This document shows positions 1-9,993 of a DNA stretch of 64,000 nt, piece by piece. The stretch comes from Scenedesmus sp. ARA3 (taxonomy: Eukaryota; Chlorophyta; Chlorophyceae; Sphaeropleales; Scenedesmaceae), in contig RWJK01001654.1 of assembly GCA_004335835.1 (NCBI GenBank), forward strand, positions 1-64,000. The letters run 5' to 3'. Made by a program: the position numbers and the translations under genes. Within the stretch, counting starts at the first letter, position 1. Every line of letters starts with the position of its first letter. The notes under the pieces were generated by a model. The model was not told the DNA's origin. It made no database searches and saw only the letters and a list, made by a program, of their open reading frames with translations.

Positions 1-932
1 AGAACATGGTTGGCAGCAGGATGAGGGCACCAGGGTAGTCCACTAGGGCCAGCACGCCACGCTCAGTCACATGAGGCTCTGACATGGCTGCAATGGCCGG
101 CGCCAGTGAGCCACATGCAATAGTGAATGCTGTCATGGCCATTGCATTGCGAATGGCTGCAGAGCAGCAACAGGGGCAGCAGGTAAGATGGCAGCGCAGG
201 CAGCAGGTACCGGTATGCAGTCAGTGCTTGAACCAGATGACGCAGTTGAGTATGAATGCATCAGCACATTGAAGCAGGGGGTAAAGTGCCGAACCATGCA
301 AAGCCGCGATGATATCATGTAGCAGCTGCTGAGCTTTCTGCTGTGCAGCTTGTCAACACAGCAGATGACCAGCATATTCTCAGCTGCTGCCTGGTAAGGC
401 CACCCATGCTGCTGCTGCTGATGATGATGTTGTGCAGCTGCTGAGCGTGCTGCTCACGCATATCCAGCAGCACAGCAAACAGCACCAGGTACAGCGCAGC
501 GCCACACTCCCTGTCAACTGATGATGTCAGCGACACCTGCAGCATTAGCAGCCGCATCAGCAGCAGCATCAGTAGCAGCATATGTGTCAGCGGTGAGGGT
601 GGCAGCAGAGGCATCGAATGCTCCAACTGGTGTGCCGTCTCTACATCATGTTGCAGTGCACATGTACCTCGCCCAAGGCGCTTAGCGCATCTCTGCTTTG
701 TGGCTACAGTGCTCCAACAAGGCGGGGGAATTGAGGCTGACTAGCTGCTGCTGGGAAGTGCTGCCACGATACGAAAAATGTGCAGCAGGTGTCGCGCAGT
801 GAGCCAGCCAAGCTCACCAGCACAGACAGGATGATGCCAGCAATGTTGGAGGGCTTTCCCCAGTTGACCCTGCGGCGTGGAGCCTCCTCCTGCAGCTGCT
901 GCTCCAGAGTTGCTGCTGCCAGCATGCGCCCA
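1..932 (-). CDS. Partial polytopic membrane protein, TauE/SafE-like (3' end off window)
   Basis: Three phase-compatible minus-strand exons are visible: 932-818, 536-458 and 156-1; the gene continues past the left edge. The translation runs from a basic segment (RRVNWGKPSNIAGIILSVL) through a hydrophobic stretch (CGAALYLVLFAVLLDM) to an exon beginning PIRNAMAMTAFTIACGSLAP and ending with ALVDYPGALILLPTMF. The order membrane helix, Gly/Ala segment, helix, then an L(V/I)DY-x-x-A-L block is what I know from eukaryotic TauE/SafE anion-exporter-like proteins. The Gly-rich GG(I/V)GGG segment usual in that family is not evident; ECGAALYL stands in its place. Exons 458-536 (phase 0 in, phase 1 out) and 1-156 join without a stop. 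The 5' end above 932 is unresolved. Another polytopic family remains possible. Confidence 0.5.
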
Positions 933-2043
933 CTGCAGTGCACACACGACAGCAGGGCCATGCAAGCAGGGGAATGTTGAGCGTTGACACTGCATCACTC
1001 TGCAGTGCTCTGTCTTTCCACGCGCAGACATACATTGCATAAATAGCTGCTGGAAATCGTGACAGCATTGTGCTGGGCAGGTGGGGGGGGGGGCAGTTTG
1101 CATGGCAAAACACACGACTTGGGGGCAGCTGCATGCAGCAGCTGCTGCAGTGACACTACATGGTGCCCTACCAAAGTGCCCATCAGCTCACCTGTGCCTT
1201 CCGTACTCAACAAGATCGTGATCAATGGTCTGAACCATGTAAGAAAAGGCCGCGACTGTCGCAACAGCAAAGAAGAGGGTTGCTGCCCATTGCACCTTTG
1301 TCTTCGCCATGTCTGCTTCGCTTCCGTGATGTGTTCAAACGTCAGTGATTTTGTAAAGTGATGTCGAAGCTTTGAAACAGCCCGCAACAGCTACGCAGCA
1401 AGCACGCTGTCGCGGTAACACTGGCAACGACACGCCAAGCGATACAGAAGGACGTCAACTTTGAATTACATGTTGAGGCTTATAACTCGTTCTTGAGTAG
1501 AAAATGATCATCTGCAGCCGTGGGTGAAGACTAGTCCATGCCCGACAAAACTTCTTTCTCACTTCTCACTCCTGTCAGTTTACTTCCAACCAACCGCCCC
1601 CGGCGGGCAAGGCACCACAAGACAGGAGCAACAATACGGTCAGCACCTTCTACTATCCAATAGCACGCCGCAAATCTCGTGTGCTGGCCGTGGCTGTCCA
1701 CGCAGCCGCACTGTTATTCCAGCACCTGGCATACATACAGCCCGCCTGTGCCGCCCATCACCGCCAACACTGCGCCAGCTACAACTGCTTACAACCATCC
1801 ATAGTACAAACGTCCTGCTGTGCAACAACAACCAGCCACTTCTTACGTCACAGTAACCCTCAAGCACTCCAGCAACAGCAACTGGTGCTGTGCACCAGGT
1901 CAGAATTCATCCTTGGTGTAACATTTTGCAACTGCACCCACCACAACATACCACAGTCTTGGTGGGACCGCTGCTGCCTCCACACGCATAGCCAACCACC
2001 TATCTCACCAGCAGCCAGGTAGCCGCTGGCCCAGCCCCACCAC
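933..2043. other. No resolved gene: unresolved 5' part of left-edge gene and 3' flank of the PP2C-like gene
   Basis: Short open frames occur on both strands but none shows family similarity or a convincing exon chain. The left-edge minus gene must begin somewhere here, and the 3' untranslated region of the gene ending at 2044 must also lie here. A run of G occurs at about 1083-1092. Confidence 0.5.
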
Positions 2044-5000
2044 CTAGTAGTGCGAGGCTGGCTTGCGCAGGCTGAGCTTGCCTGCTCTGTTCAATTTAGT
2101 GGGGCTGCCGCCACCACCCGCCCCTCCCCTGCTGCCAGTGGCACCACCCCCAGCCGCTGCAACCCCCGCACCATAGCCAGAGGCATGGTACCCACTGTAG
2201 TCCTCCACTGGCCGGCCGCTGCCAGCACTGTGCACGCCACGCTTGGCTGGCGAGCCGCCACCTGCACCACCAGCAGCAGCAGCCAGCCCTGCCTTGCCTG
2301 CCGAGTGCTGCGGGCCGGCGCTGCTGCGGCTGCTGCGCAGCTGCTGCTGCCCAGGCGTGCTCGCCCTGCTGGCAGTGCCCCAGCTGGCCTCTGCTGTAAT
2401 GCCAGCAGATGGGCTGCCGCTGCTGCCCTGCTGCTCGTAGCCAGCCCAGTAGCCGGCAGGCCCTGCTGCCCGTGCCGCATCTGCAGCCTGCGGTGACGCG
2501 CCAGCACTGGCAGCGGTGCTGCGTGAGCCGCGCAGCGACAAGCTCTGGCTCTTGCTGTATGCCTTGGTCGGCGATGATGAGCCGGGCAGCTGCTTCTTGA
2601 CAGCCGGAGCCGCTGCTGCTGCCGCTGCTGACTTGGCGGCTTTTGAGGGGGAGTCCAGCCGTGAGGGTGAGTCGATGTCACTGGCATTGTCATCGCAGCC
2701 GATCTCGCGCTCATAGATCTGCAGCGGCGCTGGCGCCTTGGGCTTGCCCGTGCTGCTGGGAGTGGCTGCTGCTGCTGCTGTAGGCGTGCTGTCAGCACCC
2801 CTGCTGCCAGGCGTGTGCTTTGCTGCAGTGGCGGCTGCTGGTGTTGTGAATGCTGCACCTGCTGCTGCAGATGACCTGATGGGTGTGGCGCCAGCGCCTG
2901 CGCCTGCTGCCAGCGGCCCGGACGTGTGTGTGCTGCTGCTGCTGCAGCTGCCGATGCCGCTGCTGCGCATGGGGCTGGGGCGCTTCTTGGGCGACAGCTG
3001 CAGCGGCGGCTTGATGGGTGAGTGGCGCATGCGCATGGGCGTGGCAGTGTCCATCACATCACCCGCCAGGTTCACCTGCAGGTACGCCAGACACCATGAA
3101 CGTATATGACCAGCTTGTAGTACAGTGCTATAATGTAGGGCGGTGTATCTGTCAAGCAAACTTCCCAAGTGCAGCCGCTGCCAAGTTGGTCTGCATGAGT
3201 CGCGCCAGCCCGAAGGTTGCCAGGCGCACACTGAGCAAACCAGCAATAACCATTCTGCGAACGGCTGTGCTTTTCATGCACCCACCTTCACAGCTGCCCC
3301 CTGTGACTTCCATGCATGCACTTCAGCCTGGCGTGCTGCCTCCTCAGCAGCAGCCTCCGCAGCTTCTGCCAGCTCATACCAGCGGCTGCGCAGCGCACGC
3401 CTGCAGGTGGCAGCAGCGAGCATGAAGTTGCCGCAGAGCACATCACAGCGCACTCACTTTTGGGTTGCAGTGTGCATATGTAACTGTGCGTGTGCTTCCA
3501 CATCACCTGATGCCAACAGCCGTGATGGGAATTCGGTTGCTCTGTCCGTGACATGCTAGTTCCACAAAGCGGAATGCGGCCACCATGCATCGATCGCAGC
3601 AGCTGCGCACCCCCCCAACGCCGGCCCACCTGTAGGCCATGTGGAACTTGACTGCCAGCCGCAGCAGCTGCCAGCGGTACTGCGCATCGGGACGCACTGT
3701 GCGCCCGGCCCGCGTGATGCTGGGCAGCGGCTGCGACTCCTGGCACCTGCGGCAGCAGCAGGTGCAGCACACCGACACATCTTGCCAGCGCAGTGTGGCA
3801 GGACGGCCGCATGTGCCAAAGCAGCGCCTCGCCAACGCATCTCGGCCACCAAGCCGCTGCCTCGCAGGTTTACTTGGACCAGTTCAGCGCAGTGACCAGC
3901 ACGCGCAACATGGAGCTAGTTATATCCTGGTGATTGACCCCCAGGGCAAGCAACTTGGGCAAAACCCCCATCATTGTCACAGCAGTACACACCTCACCTG
4001 GGCCAGTTGAGCGCAATGACCACCGCAGCACCACAATGCGCAGGAGCTGCATATCCCCTGGTGATTGGCCACCAGGTCAAGCCAATTTGGCAAGACATCC
4101 ACCACTGCCACAGCACCACCAGCATGCTCACCTGGGCCAGTTGAGCGCGATGACCACCAGGCCCATGTCGCTGTGCACGTCGCGCCTGCTCAGCCCGCCA
4201 GCGGAATAGTGCTTGGGCAGGTGCAGCCGCATGCTGCTGCCCTTGGGGCCTGCCGGCCTGAACGCCTCGGCGTCAACCACCAGCGGCAGGTGCTGCGCGG
4301 CAAGCAGCAGCGCACGCATACAAGAGAGGACTTCAAGAGCTGCAGTGCGGGTCACTTCCGCAAAGCACTGCTACTGTACTAAGCATTGCTGGAAGACGTG
4401 CGGGAGGGGTGCTGTTACAGCAAAGAAGCCGTTGCACGGATATAACAGGCCGTGTTTAAAAGCACCACCCACCCCTCAACCTCCAGCTGCTGCCAGTAAT
4501 GGCCCTCACCGTCAGCTCCTCGTACGACAGCTCAGGCAGCAGCTCCTGCCGCTGCAGCTCCCCTGCCGCCAGCAGCTGCTGCTGGTGCTTGTCCATGGCC
4601 AGGTTGTGCTTGCCCAGCGCCTTGAGCAGCGCGTGATGCATCACGATGCTGGCCACGTTGGGGTAGCGCGCAGCCTGCATGACGAACAAAGCAATAGCTG
4701 CGGTAAGGCAACACATGGGCTTATTGATACATCTACTGAAACGCAGCAGACGTTCTGCTATCAAAAGGCTGTCTGGTACTTTTGGAACTGTGCGTCCACT
4801 TGTGCAGGGATGCACCTGCTTGGATGCAGCTGCTTTGCTGCATGCCTGCTCCTGCCAGCAGCACCAGGCGGCTGAGCCTGTGAGCTGGCCAGCAGATTGC
4901 TAGAACAATGATACTCCCAGTGACTGTGGCATGCTGTTCACAGCTACAAGTGCGCTGGCTTGCCATTGACACGCAGGTGAAGCAGAACTTGCAATATATT

Positions 5001-7008
5001 CCTCTGCTGCAGAGTTGCAGTGGGCATCCCAAAATGCCTCAGTGCACGCACCTTTCCAGCTGCTGCCACTGCCTCATCAGGCTGCACTTCCTGGCTGGGA
5101 TTGCCGCCCCTTGCCTTGGCCCTGCTGCTGCCCCTGCCCCTGCCGCCCTTGGCAGCAGCAGCCGCCGCCTCCTGCTGCACTGTTGCTGCTGTCAGCGCCT
5201 GCTTGAGGGCGTTCAGGCGTGCTGCGTTGAAGTGGTGCAGCAGCAGGCCGACCTCGTGTGGCGGCAGCACCTGCAGCAGGCCCTCACTGGCCAGCACCAG
5301 CGTCTCATCACTGCTGCACAGCTGGCTCATCGTCACCTGCAGCAGCAGCAGCAGCAGCAGGCAGCAAAGACAGGTTTCATTGCTTGTTGAGTGCAAGCTC
5401 AGGCAAGAGCTGCATGTTGCCAGTTGGCATGCGCCAGGGATACCAGGCGCCTGAGCTGACACCCCAGGCTAACTGCAGCTGCCAGCATGACAGTGCATGC
5501 AGCTACCCTTTCCTGCTGCTGCTGCTCACCTCACAGCTGTTGCTGATGAACGGCAGCTGCGGCAGCTGCAGCTTCAGCGCTGCTATATCCTCCTGTTGCT
5601 TGAGCCACGCCTGCTGCAGCTTGCCAGATTTGCCATAGCCAAGGCCGACTGCGTGCGTGTGCGTCGCCAAGCCACCATCATCTGTGCTGCTGTGCGCCTG
5701 CTGCTGCTGACCCCTGCTGAGCATTCCTGACAGCAGCACCCTGTGCAGCAGCGACGAACAACCTAGCAGCATCAGCTCTGACACCAGTATGCCTGGGGAC
5801 ACTGCCACAGGCTTGAATGAGGTTCGTTGGCTATTGCTTGCTTGACTGAGCATCGATTCAAAGACAGGTTCACCACACTGCTTGACTGAGCATCAATTCA
5901 AAGACAGGTTCACCACACTTCTGCCGTGCTTGCAGCTGTTGATGGCAAGTTTCTGCTGTCACACACCTGTGTCCTTTGCTTGAGGTGAGGGGCTTCACCT
6001 CCACACTGGTGGTGTTGAACGACCCTGCAGCAGCACAAGGACGCGATTTATGTCATTTGCGTAACACGAGCTAGCACTCAACGCAGCAGCACCAGCAGGC
6101 GCCCGTCTGCCAGCATCCCCCTGAGCAGGCCAACCAAGGCTGCGGTGTGTCCTTGGGCCCCCACCTTTGCTGGCTGCCACGAAGGGCATGCTGTCGCCTA
6201 GGCGTGCCACGCAGCACTGGTTGGTGCGTGTGTTGATGAACAGCATGATGCCTGTGGCACCCACGCCAGCTTTGACCTGCAGCAGCAGCAACGTCAGCAC
6301 TCAGGAGGTGCACAATCTGCAGCAGATCCCCTTGCATCAGCCGTGACAGTGTTGATGTGACTGTTGTTATTCACTGAGACATAGTCTATGTCATACACGC
6401 AGCAGCTGCAACTGTAGTTGCATATACACAGGGTCAGAAAGGCTGCTGATATCGGCGCTTCTGCTGCTTACGGTATCTGGCAGGTCAGGCGAGGCCAGGT
6501 AGCTTTTGTCCAGCTGCTGTGTTGTCTGGCGCAGTGCCCAGCATGGGTCTGGGTTGGACTGCATGCACTGTAGCAGCAGCTCATAGCAGTTTGACACGCA
6601 ATGGCGTGCTGCCTGTGAGCCACCATGACCCTCCCACAGCGCTGCAAACAGATGGCCGTCTCCCAGCACCACCCTGGTCAGTGACTGGTAGGGGTAGCTG
6701 GCTGGGCACGCAGCCGTGAAGGGCAGCAGCTGCAAAGCAAAAAACAAGGTGTCAGAAAGCTTGGCAGCATTGTGAAGGCTGTCAAGGTGCATGCTGATGG
6801 CTGCTGCTCTACCCTCTCACCTTGCAACCACCCTGGAAGCTCTTCTGACGCAGAGCCCATGTGTCGGTTGTGCTGACCGTTCTCGGAATGTCCTGCAGTA
6901 GCGTGTATTTTTAGCTAATCTGCCAACGGCCATAGGCCCGCAAATGCCTCTCATAGCACGCGCACTCACGATGAACAGGTCCTGCTGCTTGCTGGCGCAG
7001 CAGCCCAT
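2044..7008 (-). CDS. Degenerate PP2C-family protein with Cys-rich segment and low-complexity tail (12 exons, 942 aa)
   Basis: Exons (minus): 7008-6970, 6892-6821, 6729-6472, 6276-6165, 6024-5967, 5830-5530, 5336-5052, 4674-4510, 4292-4132, 3860-3630, 3400-3286, 3075-2044; all phases join. The N terminus MGCCASK is a typical N-myristoylation/palmitoylation signal, suggesting membrane attachment. The PP2C fold is recognisable: LWEGHGG (residues 68-74, where VFDGHGG is usual), ARLGDSM (147-153), LVLASEGL (293-300, where ASDGLWD is usual) and HSDMGLVVI (470-478). Two metal-ligand Asp positions are Glu (70 and 298) while Asp472 is kept, so phosphatase activity is doubtful. After the fold comes a Cys-rich stretch (C497, C501, C515, C516, C518-520, C523) resembling a metal-binding module, then an Ala/Glu helix and a 343-residue Ser/Ala/Gly/Pro tail. 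Start: first ATG, followed by a clean GTGAG donor. Activity is unknown; a pseudophosphatase or scaffold is the inference. Confidence 0.83.
3871..4165. repeat. Three imperfect copies of the exon 9 3' edge of the PP2C-like gene
   Basis: The exon 9 end plus donor (cacctgggccagttgagcgc at about 4128) recurs at about 3995 and, more diverged, at about 3875, with a period near 130 bp. The two extra copies lie in the intron between exons 9 and 10 and carry donor-like or decayed donor sequence. Confidence 0.8.
5841..5919. repeat. 40-bp tandem duplication at the acceptor edge of PP2C-like exon 6
   Basis: Two near-identical 40-bp units (cttgactgagcat... then ttcaaagacaggttcacc) lie directly upstream, in the sense of transcription, of the exon 6 start at 5830. 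They differ at one base (cgattc versus caattc). Confidence 0.9.
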
Positions 7009-7519
7009 AGCGTGCAGATATTTGATAGAATACCAGTGGTTTACGAGTTGTTACACACTTTGACTCCAACTGAGCATGAGAGTGCTTCCCTGATGAAGCA
7101 GGCAACAATGAAACCAGCAGTGTGTTCAGCAAACAAAGAAGCAGCTGACTAGAATTATACGGCTTATGGTTATTGTTGCTTGGTCAGCGATAAATAGGCC
7201 GGCTCAGGCTGTCGTGTAAAGTTTGTAGTGCCAGGAGAAAACCTAGTGACCGTTGGAAGCAATGACTGATGAAGCTGTGCAGCAACTTCGAAATTGTGGC
7301 TTGCGGAAAGACAAAGCATAGTGCTTTTAACAAATTTTGGGAGTTGCAAGGAGAGTAAACGGCGCAGGTGGTTAGGGACAAGTTCCTAACACATGTTCAA
7401 GGCGCTTTTGAAGCAAACATATCTATCGCAAGCGACGACTCTGCTGTGTACCATTTTAAACAGTGAGTTTGGAAGCTGCTGACCGGTCCGATCCTGTTTG
7501 CCGTGCTTAATCCTCACTC
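7009..7519. promoter_or_regulatory. Divergent intergenic region between PP2C-like and PD-(D/E)XK-like genes
   Basis: 511 bp separate two oppositely directed start codons (7008 minus, 7520 plus), so this must hold both promoters and 5' leaders. It is more AT-rich than the flanking exons. I see no canonical TATA box that I would assign with confidence. Confidence 0.5.
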
Positions 7520-9673
7520 ATGTTTTGTCCACTGCGATTGCTGAGGACATCGGTGCATGCATTGCCATTGGGGTACGCTTCTCATCAGAAGTTAGTGGGA
7601 CCGCGCCGATCCAGTGCACGAAGGCTCGTACGACCTGGGGCTCTCAGCAGTAGCAGCAGAACTGGACAGGAAAAGGTCATCAGCTGGCTAGCACAGTTCC
7701 CAGAGAGCAGAGGAGCCCGGCAAGGAGCAAGCTACTACAGACAAATCATCATTGACAGCGACCAGATTCAGGCAGCGCGCACCTACAGCAGCAGCTGCAG
7801 TAGCTCGTTGCTGTCTGCTAGCAGCTTGATCAGCAGTAGCAGCAGTAGCTCCCTTGCAGTAGATAGCGTCACAGCAACAGCAGACCCTGTAGGAGCTGCC
7901 ACCACGCGCAATACAACAAGCAGTGCTGCTATCCAGGCAGCTGCCAGCGCTGTAAATGCTGTGCTGCATCAGCAGCGTCTGCAGCTGCCTAACAGCTTTG
8001 CCGTCCCCAGTCAGACAACAGTGCCTGCATACCAGCTAGTCGGCCTCTTCAGGATCTTTTTGGGATGGCCAAACCTGCCACAAGGAGCCAAAGCAACATC
8101 CCTGGAGGCAAAGTGGCGCCTGCTGCAGCTGACGCTGCTGCATGCAGCTCAGCAGGAGCAGCAGTTTCAGCTGCAGCTGCAGCAGCTGGTGGATGGCGTG
8201 CTGCTGCTGCAGGCACAGCAGAAGCTGGCCAAGGTGCGTTATCGCAAAATATATCTGGTATTTATGTCTAATGCTATGAACAGCAGTCTCTTTTGATGCA
8301 GTATTCTGCATGCATGCATATAATTTGCAGCTCGTTGGCTGCGCCCGCAGTGCATATGTTTGTTTGCGGTTGCTGCAGCTCGCTTGACCTTGTGGACTGT
8401 GTTGGGTGCCTGCATCCATCATAGCCACAAAACACATGTGCTTATGCACTTGCGCACGCATGCCTTTCCTCTTGCCGCCGCTGCTGCTGCTGCTGCTGCA
8501 GGTGCTTGCCAACGCTCTGGTGCCACAGCCCAACAAGGACGTCGCGCAGCAGCACTGTGACACAGCTGCTGATGCACTTGCACATGCGTGCCTTTACAAC
8601 TTCTGCTGCTGCTGCTGCTGCTGTTGCTGCTGCTGCAGGTGCTTGCCAACCCGCTGGTGCCACAGCCCAACAAGGACGCCGCGCAGCAGCGCTACAACAA
8701 ACTACACACAACCTGCCTGGACACCATCAGCCGCTGGGCAGCAGCAGCCACAACCTCTCCAGCCTTCCAGCACCTGCAACCAGCCATGGCCCAGGTGCAG
8801 CCGGCCATGATTGCCTCACTCGCAGCCGGCAACTGGCAGTGTGCTCCATCCAGTGCCAGCAGCGGCAAGATGATGGAGGCAGCAGCAGTAGCTGTGCTGC
8901 AGCAGTCGCTGCCTGCCGGCTGGTCGCTGCTGCCGAGCCTGCACCTGTTAGGCGCAGATGGCCAGGCGTTTGTGGTTCAGCAGGGCTGCAAGTATGAGGC
9001 TGACATGCTAGTGTTGGATGAGCAGGGAGTGGCAGTAGCCATTGTTGAAGTGAAGCTGGCTGCAGCAAACCCGCTGATGAGCCTATTCAACGACTGCAGT
9101 GCGCTGCTGCGCCTGGTGGATCAGGTGCGGGGAAAGACGCTGACAGCCATTACGCGCAGCGATCTCGGCAGCTGCGCAGCAGCAGCAGCAGGCCTGCTGC
9201 AGGAAAAACCACAAGGATCCTGTCACCCAGCAGCAGCAGCAGTCGCAGGTGTTGCAGCTGCAGCTGTAGCAGATCCTGCTGCAGCGGAGTGTGAAGGCGG
9301 CGATGCCGGCAGTAGCGTTGATAGCTTGGACAGCAGCAGCGCAGATAGCAGCGGCGGCAGCAGCACCAGCGGAGCTGGCTCAGCTGCTGCCAAGGCACGT
9401 GCAGCTACAGCCACAGCGCCATTTGCCAGCAGCTCTGCATGGCAGACGGTGCATGTGCAGGTGCACCCCGGCATCACTCCTGTGTATGTGCTGGGCAAAA
9501 GCATTGGGGAGGCCGAAGTGAGCAAAGGTTTAGCATCGCTGGTTGACAGCGCAGCGCTCAAGCTGCTGTCAAAGGCGCCAGCAGTCATGGCGCAAGCCAT
9601 CATGCAGCCACAGCAGCAGCAGCAGCAGCAGCAGCTGGCAGAGCAGCAGGTTGATGGCCAGTCAGAACAGGCC

Positions 9674-9729
<56 letters not shown>

Positions 9730-9889
9730 CAGCAGCAGGAAGCATGGAGGCAGCCAGGGGCCTGGCATGGTGCCCAGCAGGGTGCCGCTGAGCCTGAGTG
9801 CTGAGCAGCAGCGCAGCATCCTGCAGCATGCACACAAGAGGATGGAGGCCCTGGAGCGCTGCATGATCTACAGCTTGTGTGCCAAGTAG
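7520..9889 (+). CDS. Organelle-targeted PD-(D/E)XK-nuclease-like protein (2 exons, 654 aa)
   Basis: Exon 1 is 7520-8233 and exon 2 is 8639-9889, joined in phase 0. The first 50 residues are Arg/Ser/Ala-rich without acids (MFCPLRLLRTSVHALPLGYA, then RRSSARRLVRPG), like a plastid or mitochondrial transit peptide. The second exon opens with VLANPLVPQPNK. A block that looks like the PD-(D/E)XK nuclease core follows: a helix with Glu318 (KMMEAAAVAVL), then Asp360 in EADMLVL, then Glu375 and Lys377 in IVEVK. That is the D-x14-E-x-K spacing of the fold. Further on are Ser/Ala linkers, a pure Ser tract from about 9678, and a Gln/Ser-rich C-terminal region ending CMIYSLCAK. Nothing identifies a substrate; organellar DNA maintenance is only a guess. 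It lies head-to-head with the PP2C-like gene. Confidence 0.72.
8444..8720. repeat. Tandem duplication (about 128-137 bp) of intron end plus exon 2 start
   Basis: The segment atgcacttg...CTG tract, TGCAG acceptor and first exon 2 codons (gtgcttgccaac at 8639) is preceded by a copy whose equivalent acceptor is followed by gtgcttgccaac at 8502. The upstream copy encodes VLANALVPQPNKDVAQQ and then drifts. If used as an acceptor it would not lead in frame into the real exon, so it is a decoy or dead exon edge. Confidence 0.85.
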
Positions 9890-9993
9890 GGGTTCAAAGC
9901 ACAAATGTACCGGCTCGTGGATTCTTGAAAACGAAATCCCAATGCATCAACATGCATTGGAATGTGATCTCTGCTTGTGTGCCAAGTAGGGGT
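9873..9993. repeat. Duplicate of the stop-codon region of the PD-(D/E)XK-like gene
   Basis: The last codons plus stop, cttgtgtgccaagtaggggt (about 9877-9896), recur at about 9975-9994, 98 bp downstream. Confidence 0.85.
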
